Shown here: positions 15,456 through 23,500 of the stretch, piece after piece | Layout: each line of letters begins with the position of its first letter | Numbering within the stretch: position 1 is the first letter of the stretch | DNA from: a virus | IMG/VR virus record: IMGVR_UViG_3300044638_001444 | Coordinates: 1-32,082 of that record | Reading direction: 5' to 3' (one strand) | Length of the DNA: 32,082 nt | Made by a program: the position numbers and the translations under genes | Notes under the pieces: model-generated | Told to the model about the DNA's origin: nothing | The model's database searches: none | Seen by the model: the letters and a program-made list of their open reading frames with translations, nothing else

Positions 15456-16622
15456 TTAATCCGTAAGGTTTCCGATAGCCACCCAACTATTTGCACCACG
15501 TTTAATCAACGTGCAAGCAGCCCATTGGTTAAGGAGTTTACGCTTACCACTGTCAGTGTTTAGGGTAACGCCCGCTCCAGGAACCAATGTTACTTGACCT
15601 AGATCCGTTTGAATGATGTCAATGCGATCACCTGTAGTAAACGCAACAGAGTCAGTAGGGATGGTGAGGTTGCATGCTGAACCGCTTGCTACTTCAACTA
15701 ACTTACCCAAGTCACTTGCTACCAAAGTGTATGAACCCGCTACAGCATTAACCGTTGAGTTAAAACCTGCACGAGGAGCACCCGTTGCAAGTTTGGCGGT
15801 TGTAATTGAAGCATCTGCAATCTGTGTGCTACCTACAGTTCCAGCAGTAATTGCTGAACCAGCAATGTTTGTTAGTGACGCACCCGATCCTGAGAAAGTA
15901 GTTGCAGTTACAGCCCCTGCGGTGAAATTACCGCTTGCGTCACGTTGAACCAAAGTGTTAGCCGTGTTGGCTGAAGCCATTGCTACATAGGTAGCAAGGT
16001 TGGTCCATGTAGACGCCCCAGTCTTCACATAGACATGAGACTGACCAGTGTTAGATGGGCTGGTGGTAGTTACATAAGTGTCACCTACAGAACCCGTACC
16101 GCCAGCAGGCGCACCAGAAGCCACACGGCTTAGTGAGGACGAAGCAAATGCTCTCTTATCTACAACCAACTCTGTGGTGTAGGTGGTATTAAAAGTATTC
16201 TTTACATAGACGGCATACAGCGGAATTTGTGTGTCAGCCAGCGTTGGGAACACTGGGTTAGTTGCACTAGATGTTCCCTGTACTACGTCAAACTGGAAAG
16301 TACCACTGTTGTTGTATGCAACGATAATGTCAAAGCGGGTGTCGCTACTAATTGGAGCGGCAGCAACAACGACAGTTGATCCTGTAATAGATCCGTATGT
16401 GTTACCAATACGGACCTCTACAGTACCGAGAGTTACGTTGAGGTAGGCAGGCGTTGCGTTACCAGCGGCACTAGCCACTGCAGTAATGTTTGCTCCACTG
16501 ATTACACCATGTCGGTGATCACCAATACTTGAAAAGTCAAGAGAGTCTGGCTCTGACTGATCTAATGAGGCAATATTCCCAAGTCCAAAATCGGTTGCGT
16601 TAGGGACTGTAAAGCCTGCCAT
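15456..16622 (-). CDS. Fibre-like structural protein in head region
   Basis: The 388-residue protein has the modules of phage fibres. Residues 220-255 contain TLVQRDASGNFTAGAVTATT, and 257-280 the unit AITAGTVGSTQIADASITTA, both common in tail-fibre repeats. The C-terminal 90 residues (YTLVASDLGKLVEVASG, then GDRIDIIQTDLGQVTLVPGA) form a beta domain seen at many fibre tips. The N-terminus contains GDHRHGVISG. It is Ala/Ser/Thr-rich with only two cysteines. Because it lies directly after the capsid genes rather than with the baseplate genes, a head fibre or decoration role is as likely as a tail role. Start has GAGG upstream. Confidence 0.8.
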   Translation of the reverse strand: MAGFTVPNATDFGLGNIASLDQSEPDSLDFSSIGDHRHGVISGANITAVASAAGNATPAYLNVTLGTVEVRIGNTYGSITGSTVVVAAAPISSDTRFDIIVAYNNSGTFQFDVVQGTSSATNPVFPTLADTQIPLYAVYVKNTFNTTYTTELVVDKRAFASSSLSRVASGAPAGGTGSVGDTYVTTTSPSNTGQSHVYVKTGASTWTNLATYVAMASANTANTLVQRDASGNFTAGAVTATTFSGSGASLTNIAGSAITAGTVGSTQIADASITTAKLATGAPRAGFNSTVNAVAGSYTLVASDLGKLVEVASGSACNLTIPTDSVAFTTGDRIDIIQTDLGQVTLVPGAGVTLNTDSGKRKLLNQWAACTLIKRGANSWVAIGNLTD

Positions 16623-16630
16623 TTGTTACC

Positions 16631-16870
16631 TCACAAGGTGTCGTAGATGTTTCCGCTTTTCTTCAAATAATTGTAGAGGTCACGTGGAAGCGTGTAGCGG
16701 GTACCATCTTCAAAATTAAAAACTAATTGTCCCCAGAACATCGTCCACGTACCCTTAACACGGGCAGAGACTTGGTCACTGGATACTTCAAGCGGTTGTA
16801 CTTCTACAACGACTTCTTCTGATTCTGTATCAACAGCCTCAGCAAACTGACTGACTTTTTTGGTTGCCAT
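16631..16870 (-). CDS. Small head-region protein, 79 aa
   Basis: The 79-residue protein has an acidic disordered N-terminal half (QFAEAVDTESEEVVVEVQPL) and a beta-rich C-terminal half (GTWTMFWGQLVFNFEDGTRY, then LPRDLYNYLKKSGNIYDTL). I do not know the family. It follows the major capsid protein across a strong hairpin (16905-16930) and has a good AGGAG before the ATG. Proteins in this position are often minor capsid or head-completion factors; here that is inference. Confidence 0.75.
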   Translation of the reverse strand: MATKKVSQFAEAVDTESEEVVVEVQPLEVSSDQVSARVKGTWTMFWGQLVFNFEDGTRYTLPRDLYNYLKKSGNIYDTL

Positions 16871-16904
16871 GATTACTCCTGTTTGTTTAAGTTAACTATG
16901 AATA

Positions 16905-16930
16905 AAGGGGCGGGTTTTACCCCGCCCCTT
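16905..16930 (-). terminator. Intrinsic terminator-like hairpin after capsid gene
   Basis: AAGGGGCGGG, a 6-base loop and CCCGCCCCTT form a 10-bp perfect GC-rich stem 22 bases after the stop of the major capsid gene, in the 82-base spacer before the next gene. On the minus strand it is followed by TTATTC, a weak U-tract. It likely causes partial termination or stabilises the 3' end of capsid mRNA, giving the capsid gene higher expression than its followers. Confidence 0.75.
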
Positions 16931-16952
16931 AACTCTACTTCATTTTGCCTAA

Positions 16953-18029
16953 TTAGGCAGAGGCGATAGCGCCACCCTTGGTGTTGATCAACACTCGGGA
17001 TTCGTGCGTGATTACGCCGAAGCCCCAGATTGCGTACCAAGCGAGACCATGCTCACGACCGAAGTCAATTACGCCACCGTCACGGAGTTCAACTGGCAAG
17101 GCGATTGCCTGACCAAATGCGTTGTCACCGATCATCATTGCGCTGTACGAGGTTGCGCTTGGGTCGTTGATTGAACCACCTGGGGTTACGTCAACGATTC
17201 CAGTGCCACCCTGAAGTACTTGAGTGGTTTCAATGAACACTACGTCGTAGATACGACCGATTTCACCGAGCATGAAGTTTCCTGGAGCGGCATACTTCGT
17301 GACTTCAATGAATTCAGGCCAGTCACGGAGCGAGCGGCTCTGCGATGGGTGAACGAAGCACACGTATGTGTCGCCAAGGCGTGGGATGTTCTGACCAGCA
17401 AGGATTTCAACTGCGTCCTTGATAGTTGCAGGCGAGAGGTAACCAGGAGCCGATGCTGAACCAGCGCTTGAGTACTCGTAAGGAGCGATTGAGCCACGGG
17501 TTGAGCCGTTGGTCGTACGACCGAAGACTACCGATGGAGCAACTGCTGAACCGCCGCCGAATGGAACGCCTGCCGAGTACAGCGTGTTGCGTGCCTGAAC
17601 GTCCATGGACTGTGCCATGTGACGACCGAGCAAGCGGCTGGACGAAGCCATAACGTCATCAAACGATGCGTTCAAGAGAAGTTCGGTTACTGCAACCGAC
17701 TTACCTTGTTCTTTAACGGTGATTTGAATCTGCGATGCAGTCAACGCCGTAGGTTCCATGCGGGTACCTTCGGTAAGTTCTGAACCACTTGCGCCAACCG
17801 AAAGGTTGTTGTAACGCATGAAGTTGACGGTGAGTCCTGGCATTACACCAAGTTCCGTCTTCTTTACTGCGAACTGTTCAAAACGTAGGACTGGCATTGC
17901 CTGGAACAAGATTTCCTTGGACCAGATTTGCTGAATTGCTGGGGAGAGTGCGGTTGCCGAGCCGTAGCCGTTTGGACTAATGCTTGCGGAACTGGTTACT
18001 ACTCCACCTGTTGGGGCTGGAAAAGCCAT
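16953..18029 (-). CDS. Major capsid protein (N4-gp56-like)
   Basis: The 358-residue protein resembles HK97-fold capsid proteins of the N4 gp56 family. Supporting segments are IWSKEILFQAMPVLRFEQFA near residue 35, LTVNFMRYNNL, then ASQIQITVKEQGKSVAVTEL (97-117) and LLGRHMAQSMDVQARNTLY, and the C-terminal AWYAIWGFGVITHESRVLI. It follows scaffold and portal genes in the normal order. There is no visible N-terminal propeptide cleavage signal. The start ATG at 18029 has a strong AGGAGG that lies inside a 7-bp hairpin (18034-18050). A GC-rich terminator-like hairpin follows the gene. Confidence 0.93.
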   Translation of the reverse strand: MAFPAPTGGVVTSSASISPNGYGSATALSPAIQQIWSKEILFQAMPVLRFEQFAVKKTELGVMPGLTVNFMRYNNLSVGASGSELTEGTRMEPTALTASQIQITVKEQGKSVAVTELLLNASFDDVMASSSRLLGRHMAQSMDVQARNTLYSAGVPFGGGSAVAPSVVFGRTTNGSTRGSIAPYEYSSAGSASAPGYLSPATIKDAVEILAGQNIPRLGDTYVCFVHPSQSRSLRDWPEFIEVTKYAAPGNFMLGEIGRIYDVVFIETTQVLQGGTGIVDVTPGGSINDPSATSYSAMMIGDNAFGQAIALPVELRDGGVIDFGREHGLAWYAIWGFGVITHESRVLINTKGGAIASA

Positions 18030-18033
18030 GTTC

Positions 18034-18050
18034 TAATCCTCCTAGGATTA
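18034..18050 (-). promoter_or_regulatory. Hairpin containing capsid gene Shine-Dalgarno
   Basis: TAATCCT-AGG-AGGATTA (minus strand) is a perfect 7-bp stem with a 3-base loop, and its loop and 3' arm contain the AGGAGG ribosome site of the major capsid gene, whose ATG begins 5 bases after the hairpin. The pairing could limit initiation or protect the mRNA end; the stem is AT-rich at its base and would open easily. Confidence 0.5.
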
Positions 18051-18067
18051 AGTGTTGATATTAGGTT

Positions 18068-18865
18068 TTAGAACCGACCCCTATTGGGGCGGGCATTAAG
18101 TAGCCGATCTCGCATTTTTGCATACTGGTCCATTGTCATGTTACGGATGTCATCCGCATTCAACGTTTGGTATTCCGTCTGAGTTTCCATTGGCCCTACA
18201 GGAGGCGCCGTTACTGGTGCCCCCCTCAAACGACCTTGCTGTTGCGCAGTCGCTTGTTGGATTGATTCCATAATAGCATTACTTCGGTCACGAAGTACAC
18301 TAATTGATGTTTCAATCTCATCTTCCGTATTACCCGATACGAGATCAATCAATTCAGGGATGATTTCTTCCTGAGTTTCCTGAAGTCGGCGGTTACGGTA
18401 AGAACTGAGTTCCTGAAGACGGCGCTCTTTTTCAATGATTGCCTCTTGGGCTTGGCGCTGTCCTTCAATCTCCTCAAAACGACGCTTGTATTCACCGTCA
18501 ATTTCCTGGAGTTTTACGTTGAACTCTTCTTCACGCTTAAGGAGTAGTTCCTTGGCGCTTAATTCGTCAACTTCTCGCTGGCGCAAGATGTCGGATTCTT
18601 TAGCCGCACGTGCTTCAGCCTCTTTTTTAGCGGCTTCACGTTCGGCGGAGATTACGCTCATCTGCTCTTCCATGCTCTTTACACGGGTATCCGCTTCTTC
18701 AAGACGCTTATACATCTTGTCTTTTTCTTGCTTGCGGATGCTTTCAACTTCATCTTCGGTAAATACCTTGGATGTTTTCATTGCCGACTCTACGAACTGT
18801 TCCACCATTGGGGCGTCCGCAGGTACGCTGATAATGTCCCCTTCGGGACTGGTATTTCTTGCCAT
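18068..18865 (-). CDS. Capsid scaffolding protein
   Basis: The 265-residue protein lies between portal and major capsid protein and is almost entirely charged helix. Residues 35-170 form a long coiled coil rich in Glu, Lys and Arg (for example KDKMYKRLEEADTRVKSMEE and RRFEEIEGQRQAQEAIIEKE). The C-terminal end (MDQYAKMRDRLLNARPNRGRF, residues 245-265, shortened here to MDQYAKM and PNRGRF) is basic, as in scaffolds that bind capsid protein. This layout and position identify a scaffold that nucleates procapsid assembly and is later removed. No protease domain is fused to it. Start ATG at 18865 follows AAGGA. Confidence 0.88.
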   Translation of the reverse strand: MARNTSPEGDIISVPADAPMVEQFVESAMKTSKVFTEDEVESIRKQEKDKMYKRLEEADTRVKSMEEQMSVISAEREAAKKEAEARAAKESDILRQREVDELSAKELLLKREEEFNVKLQEIDGEYKRRFEEIEGQRQAQEAIIEKERRLQELSSYRNRRLQETQEEIIPELIDLVSGNTEDEIETSISVLRDRSNAIMESIQQATAQQQGRLRGAPVTAPPVGPMETQTEYQTLNADDIRNMTMDQYAKMRDRLLNARPNRGRF

Positions 18866-18914
18866 GTCTGTTCCTTAATGTGTTGTTTGGCGAATAATAA
18901 CTGTTTTTTTAAAC

Positions 18915-20603
18915 TTAATTGTCTTCGTCTGGGTTACGGCGCTGGGCGAACCTTGCTCCGTATGCCCGTGAAACTATCTTGTTTACTAACTCTTCTTCAA
19001 TCGGTGGAACCCCTGGTAAAGGACCATTGCCACCGTCTGACGAAGTTACATTACCATCTCCAGGTGAGGTGGGTGCGGGAGCCGCTCCACCGTCTGGAGT
19101 CGCAACCATTCCAGTAGCCAACATAATGGCTTGCTGAATTTGGGCACGCATCATGTCAAGAGATCCCTGATCCAGGGCGTCTTCTTGAAGTTCTTCAAAG
19201 ATTTCAAGCATCTTTTCGTTCGGGAATTCCTCACCAAGTAGACGTAGAGCGCCACGCTTGGACTCAAGACCAAGAGCCATCTTGGCTTGTACTTCATTGA
19301 GTTTGATGAGTTGATCAACAGGCAATGGTTCAGGCCAGTGAACTGTTGTTTTATAAGTCACAGGGTCACCAGGATTTAACTGCGGTAACTGGTCTGTCTC
19401 AGGTTCAGCAGCAAGCAATGGGTTGTAGGTCAACCACTCAGGTTGGAAGATAGCAACAGTACGAATGATCAATTCGTTTACACGCTCAAGACCCTTTGTA
19501 AAGTGGATCTTTTTCATCATGAAACGGTTCATCATTGGCTGGTATTGAATAGCCAAAGCAACACCTGAGGTGTTAGACACTGGCTGGAATTGACCCAACG
19601 CAGTTTCAGGAACACCTGTCATTTCGTGCATGGTGCGCTTAATAAATGCGATGTACTCCAAAGCGCCAGCCATCTCACCACGAGATTCAAGGTTGAATAC
19701 GTTTGCGTCTTTAGGAAGACCTGCCCAAACCTTCTTAGGACCACGCTCAAGTTGTGAAGCCTTAGCACCAGTGATGATCGTTACAGGAGCGGCGTGGTAG
19801 TTAATGATGTCTGAGACTTCAACCATCTTCTCGTTGAGTTCACGGTTGAGAGGGATGATGTCCCAAATGTCTGACTGACCCCAAGGTGACGACGAGATAG
19901 TGGAGTTAGGAATGTGGACAATAGGGATCGTTCCCAAAACGTTGTCGTACTGGTCAATAAGTTCATCGTTAATAAACTGTTGAACTGTTTCATCAGTGAG
20001 GATCTCAGTAAATGTATAAACCTGACGAGTACCTTCTGGTGATGTTCCCCAGAAACGATACTTAAGTTTGAATCTAATGATTCTGTCACGGTCGTGTGGG
20101 TGATACTCAGGGAAGCAATGCGCTGGGTTCAAAGGAATGATGCGGACACGACCCTCATGCGGGATTCCAGCAGGATCAACAAATGGCTCTTCAAAAGCAA
20201 CTTTGACAAAGGCGTCACCAGTTACAGAAGCAAGTTGACCTAGTTCCCAAAGAACGTAATGCTTGTTGTTGTCTTGATCCCAAACTCTATGAAGTAGGTG
20301 CGGGATAATCGCACCGTTCTGCTCAGGGACTTTAAATTGAACGCCCTTACCAAAACAAAAGTTGGTGATGTAATCCGACATGGTGCGGACATAGTTCATG
20401 TAGAACTGTGACTCACCCATCTCACGGCGGTATGACCAGTGGTGACCTAGGTACCAAGCCCAAGCGGCGCCGTACCTGTTTAGGCGAGGTCCATGGACTT
20501 CAAACTCTTCGTCTGCGAGTTCAACTAACCCAAGCGGGGATATAGCAACTGTTAGGTCGCTTGAAGATGCTCTATATGATGGCGACCAAAAATCAACTGC
20601 CAT
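18915..20603 (-). CDS. Portal protein
   Basis: The 562-residue protein has portal characteristics: length near 500-560, position directly before scaffold and capsid genes, an N-terminal region with MSDYITNFCFGKGVQFKV, a core with GDAFVKVAFEEP and VRIIPLNPAHCFPEYHP, and the helical stem/crown part FIKRTMHEMTGVPETALGQF followed by SGVALAIQYQPMMNRFM, the typical portal signature. Portal dodecamers form the DNA channel at one capsid vertex and bind terminase. The C-terminal 60 residues are Gly/Pro-rich and probably disordered. The ATG is at 20603; no strong Shine-Dalgarno is seen, and the upstream 90 bases are noncoding, so a promoter may lie there. Confidence 0.92.
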   Translation of the reverse strand: MAVDFWSPSYRASSSDLTVAISPLGLVELADEEFEVHGPRLNRYGAAWAWYLGHHWSYRREMGESQFYMNYVRTMSDYITNFCFGKGVQFKVPEQNGAIIPHLLHRVWDQDNNKHYVLWELGQLASVTGDAFVKVAFEEPFVDPAGIPHEGRVRIIPLNPAHCFPEYHPHDRDRIIRFKLKYRFWGTSPEGTRQVYTFTEILTDETVQQFINDELIDQYDNVLGTIPIVHIPNSTISSSPWGQSDIWDIIPLNRELNEKMVEVSDIINYHAAPVTIITGAKASQLERGPKKVWAGLPKDANVFNLESRGEMAGALEYIAFIKRTMHEMTGVPETALGQFQPVSNTSGVALAIQYQPMMNRFMMKKIHFTKGLERVNELIIRTVAIFQPEWLTYNPLLAAEPETDQLPQLNPGDPVTYKTTVHWPEPLPVDQLIKLNEVQAKMALGLESKRGALRLLGEEFPNEKMLEIFEELQEDALDQGSLDMMRAQIQQAIMLATGMVATPDGGAAPAPTSPGDGNVTSSDGGNGPLPGVPPIEEELVNKIVSRAYGARFAQRRNPDEDN

Positions 20604-20695
20604 TAGGACATGTGCCCCTATTCAAATTTGTAGGTGTATAAATTGTAGCCTGAGATAACAATAGCGTGTTGTGAGTCGGTGTGGGAGGAGGTATC
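20604..20695. promoter_or_regulatory. Noncoding spacer between divergent genes
   Basis: About 90 AT-rich bases separate the portal start (minus) from the small plus-strand gene. Because these genes diverge, promoters in both directions are expected here. Candidate boxes such as TACAAT (minus) and TATAAA (plus) occur, but I find no well-spaced -35/-10 pair, so no promoter is assigned. Confidence 0.3.
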
Positions 20696-20875
20696 GTGGA
20701 CGCCATGGGAACTGGAGTATGGGAAAACATAGAACGTTTAGTCAAATCACCAACATGCGTGGTATGTGGTGAAGAGACAAACCTGGGCGGAAAAGGAAAG
20801 TATGAATTGTGCAAAAAACACAATTCGTGGATGACTTACTTTTTCTTACGGTTTAACAACTCTTCAGAAGCGTAA
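20696..20875 (+). CDS. Small plus-strand zinc-ribbon protein, 59 aa
   Basis: The only likely plus-strand gene in the window. A GTG at 20696 is preceded by GGAGGAGG (20684-20691) with about 7 bases spacing from its first GGAGG; an ATG at 20705 in the same frame is an alternative. The 59-residue product has a CxxC...CxxH set: Cys21, Cys24, Cys39 and His42, in SPTCVVCGEETN and YELCKKHNSW, which suggests a small zinc ribbon such as phage DNA-binding or HNH-like fragments. It is not long enough for an HNH nuclease. The last 40 bases run antisense over the 3' end of 20836-21420. A chance ORF cannot be excluded. Confidence 0.6.
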   Translation: MDAMGTGVWENIERLVKSPTCVVCGEETNLGGKGKYELCKKHNSWMTYFFLRFNNSSEA

Positions 20876-21420
20876 ACTCCAGCCATTTCTTCTCGGCTAG
20901 GTATAATCTTCACGGTCTTTTCTGCTTGAGAAACCGCTGGTTTCATTGGGTCCTTTGCAGTCCCAGTTGACCAATCATTACCTGAATGTAGGTGTTCTGG
21001 GATATCAACGCTTCCAGCGTACCCACCTGTCTCATTGACCTCACCAATTGCTTGCTGACGGTTACGAGCGCCTTTTGTGTAGGCGGTCATAAACCCTTCA
21101 TCTGTGCGTGGAAGTGCCTCTGAGACGTCCTGAGTGCCTTCTCCTTCGGCAGGTACCCACCCGCCGTGGTACATGTCAGCACCCTTAAGAAGACCCTTAA
21201 ACTTTCGTTGGTAACGGCTAATTGCACGAGACTGAACAGGGGCTGTAATGGTTTCTTCTACCCGTTCTTTAGGTAGTGCAACCATGTACGAGTCTTTAGC
21301 CTTTGCTCCAGCGTTCGCACCATAGGCGACTCTGGACCAGCCTGAACTACCGTCTTGGGCAATCTCTGTGTTTACTTCTTTAGCAAGTGTAGAGACTTCT
21401 CGCTTGGGCATTTTTGCCAT
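20836..21420 (-). CDS. Hypothetical structural-region protein, 194 aa
   Basis: This 194-residue protein starts MAKMPKREVSTLAKEVNTEI and appears largely disordered and polar, with segments such as RYQRKFKGLLKGADMYHGGW and YTKGARNRQQAIGEVNETGG and a basic end (ELLNRKKK). No family is recognised. It shares a TAATG junction with the small membrane protein upstream and precedes the portal, separated by the plus-strand gene. Three proteins of similar composition (this one, 24868-25326 and 25329-25730) lie near terminase and portal and could be internal head or DNA-packaging accessory proteins; that is inference. Confidence 0.75.
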   Translation of the reverse strand: MAKMPKREVSTLAKEVNTEIAQDGSSGWSRVAYGANAGAKAKDSYMVALPKERVEETITAPVQSRAISRYQRKFKGLLKGADMYHGGWVPAEGEGTQDVSEALPRTDEGFMTAYTKGARNRQQAIGEVNETGGYAGSVDIPEHLHSGNDWSTGTAKDPMKPAVSQAEKTVKIIPSREEMAGVYASEELLNRKKK

Positions 21421-21686
21421 TACTTTTTAGCGGCGGCTTTCTTAGCAGGAGCCTTCTTGACAGGTACGTTTGTCATAGCGGCGGCTACTTCTTTAGCGGC
21501 TGGGAGGCGACCAAAAGCACCATCGTTAGGGTTGATTGCTCGCAAGGCTACTGGAGCAAGAGCCGCCAATAGTGAGTAAGCAAGTGTCTGTGGGTCAGTT
21601 ACACCCGACATGTAGAGAGCAAGACCAGCACCGAGTACTGAACGTCCGTACGATGCGAGCATGCTTTTTAGTTGTTCTGTGTTCAT
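21420..21686 (-). CDS. Small membrane protein, holin-like
   Basis: The 88-residue protein has two hydrophobic segments, about 16-27 (SVLGAGLALYMS) and 34-50 (LAYSLLAALAPVALRAI), a short hinge, and a highly basic tail (VPVKKAPAKKAAAKK). The organisation TM, turn, TM, polar tail with Lys clusters fits small phage holins, and similar proteins with GVTDP between the segments occur in other phages. The gene lies away from the endolysin, so another membrane role remains possible. Start ATG at 21686 is preceded by AAGGAG with good spacing. Confidence 0.65.
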   Translation of the reverse strand: MNTEQLKSMLASYGRSVLGAGLALYMSGVTDPQTLAYSLLAALAPVALRAINPNDGAFGRLPAAKEVAAAMTNVPVKKAPAKKAAAKK

Positions 21687-21713
21687 AACACTCCTTGAAT
21701 AGGTTTAGATTGA

Positions 21714-22346
21714 TTATACCGTTTTACGGGTTCTGGTGCTTTCTTGTCCTTGAACATACGTTTGGTATGGGGGACCTGTATACGGGTCAAACCTAGCCGC
21801 AATATTAAGAGCCTTAAGGGCACTCGTTTTAGCCTGCTGGGCTGTCCACTTCTTTTTGTTCATCATGACCTGTAGAGCACCTAGGGCGTAATGCGCCCCA
21901 GACCCTATGGCGTAGATACCACTGGATTCTGAGCACCATGCGTAGTCGCCATCAACCATGTAGATAACGCCATTGACTACCACAATGATGCTGGATCCTT
22001 GTTCTGCAATGTGCTGTTTGTTTTCATTGAGGTCTGGAATTGAATAACCCTGTGCATCAAAGCACTCACGCAATGAAGGAATGAACTTGGCAGTAAAGAA
22101 CTGATCAAGTTTCTTTCCCTTTAGATTTGGAGGTACTGCTGGGGGCTGGAATACATGGTGCAAGATATTGATTGCACGCACATCTCCAGCCGCTCCTAGC
22201 AAGTATTTACCATTAGTAGACACCTTGCTTGAACCTTCACGAAGCGTTCCAGTTTGAGCAAGACCGTCAGCAAACATAGTTGAGATACGTGAGTCAACAC
22301 ATACCACAGCAAAGCCGTCACCTTGAATGCCAACGATTGTTGTCAT
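21714..22346 (-). CDS. Proteasome beta/HslV-like Ntn peptidase
   Basis: The 210-residue protein resembles proteasome beta and HslV subunits, N-terminal nucleophile peptidases. It begins MTTIVGIQGDGFAVVCVDSR: removal of Met1 exposes Thr2, Asp18 corresponds to Asp17 of the family, and Lys41 (SSKVS) to Lys33. GAAGD (51-55) and IGSGAHYALGAL (147-158) match the family glycines and Ser129, and Asp187 (ARFDPYTGPP) matches Asp166. All catalytic positions are thus present. No ATPase partner is encoded nearby. The gene shares one base with the metallophosphoesterase stop. A role as prohead/scaffold protease is attractive, as no other maturation protease is visible, but a host-directed role is possible. 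Confidence 0.85.
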   Translation of the reverse strand: MTTIVGIQGDGFAVVCVDSRISTMFADGLAQTGTLREGSSKVSTNGKYLLGAAGDVRAINILHHVFQPPAVPPNLKGKKLDQFFTAKFIPSLRECFDAQGYSIPDLNENKQHIAEQGSSIIVVVNGVIYMVDGDYAWCSESSGIYAIGSGAHYALGALQVMMNKKKWTAQQAKTSALKALNIAARFDPYTGPPYQTYVQGQESTRTRKTV

Positions 22347-23500
22347 TAGTCTGCTTGGTATTCTTTACCTTGGTACATTCCCCATCCGTTGTAGATAGGA
22401 ATGACGTCGTAAGAGAAACGATGTTGGTTGTCATCTTCGTAACGAACTATTCCTAAACCTTGTTGCCAGTTTTCGTGACGAGTCAACGGGCGTCCGTCAA
22501 GATCTACGCCTCCACGTGTGGACGGAATCGCTCCGTCAATACGGGCAAGGCAACCAGGAGAAGCAGCCATGATGGTGCGTGGACCATCAAAGTCTTCACG
22601 TGTTTTAAACGCCGTTTCAATGCGGTGAATATGCCCATAGATAACACTCGTCTTCTCTTGGTTGAGATAGATGTGCGCAGTTGAACCTGACGACTTCACA
22701 CGATCGCCGTGGATGATTCGGAGTTTCTCATTGACCCAGTAATCAGATGCTGGGTATCCTGGCTTGTAAACAACATTGAAATCGTCCATACGACAAAGGT
22801 ATGGAACACTCAAAACAGGCCATGATTCTGGGGTGTTTCCCTTGCGCAAACCATAAGCGGCTGATGCATTTACCAAGAGGTACTTAGGCATACGCTCTTC
22901 GTGGTTACCAGCAAGCCAAACGATTTCTGCATCAGGAGCCGCAGAACGCACCTGTGCACAGAACACTGTTGCACGATCAATTGATGCTTGTGTTGTTTGT
23001 GCATACGCAGGGTATGTCAAGTACTTACCCATCTCAGGGAAGTCAAGGTTGTCACCAACACAAATAACAGCATCAGGATTTAATTCTTCAATGATCTTGA
23101 GTGCAACACTAAGTGCCTTCTCATCATGAGTTGGTTCTAGTGTTCCATCACGTCCACGGTAGTAACCAATTTGAATGTCAGGAACAACAACACATGTTTT
23201 GAATGTTGATGCTTTCTTTACCTTTGCTTTAGGCGTTGGCATTTTGATTGCAGGACCTTGTTTAACAACAGGCCACTCTGGACCAGTTTCCCACTTAGGA
23301 GAAAACTGAATAGCGGCGAGGTCATGGATATGCGCCTCACCTTCTGAGTCCTTTGACATTGCTTGGTACAACTTGACACGCTTGATGTCACCAATTTCAT
23401 TGATGTCAATGTTCTTGCTTTCAAGCATTTCAACTAACTTGCCAAGCAACTTACTCTTGTCTTGTGGTGCGGTTGTTAACGCTTTTGCTAGTTCACTCAT
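22346..23500 (-). CDS. Calcineurin-like metallophosphoesterase
   Basis: With the start at ATG 23500 (AGGAG 7 bases upstream), the protein has 384 residues. Residues 1-95 are a charged helical extension; 100-370 form a calcineurin-like phosphoesterase: VVPDIQIGYY (Asp108, Gln110 in place of the usual His), VGDNLDFPE (Asp150, Asn151), AGNHEERMP (Asn199, His200), IIHGDRVKS (His264), and YGHIHRIE (His290/His292 region). These would bind two metal ions, usually Mn or Fe/Zn. The substrate cannot be read from sequence; phage members act on nucleic acid ends, cyclic nucleotides or phosphoproteins. It overlaps the HTH-like gene by 4 bases and the peptidase gene by one, so the three form a coupled unit. 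Confidence 0.9.
   Translation of the reverse strand: MSELAKALTTAPQDKSKLLGKLVEMLESKNIDINEIGDIKRVKLYQAMSKDSEGEAHIHDLAAIQFSPKWETGPEWPVVKQGPAIKMPTPKAKVKKASTFKTCVVVPDIQIGYYRGRDGTLEPTHDEKALSVALKIIEELNPDAVICVGDNLDFPEMGKYLTYPAYAQTTQASIDRATVFCAQVRSAAPDAEIVWLAGNHEERMPKYLLVNASAAYGLRKGNTPESWPVLSVPYLCRMDDFNVVYKPGYPASDYWVNEKLRIIHGDRVKSSGSTAHIYLNQEKTSVIYGHIHRIETAFKTREDFDGPRTIMAASPGCLARIDGAIPSTRGGVDLDGRPLTRHENWQQGLGIVRYEDDNQHRFSYDVIPIYNGWGMYQGKEYQAD

Noticed and set aside
20593-20823. Minus-strand ORF overlapping portal start
   Set aside because: Pro/Thr-rich low-complexity product with no ribosome site; the opposite strand carries a better supported zinc-ribbon gene.
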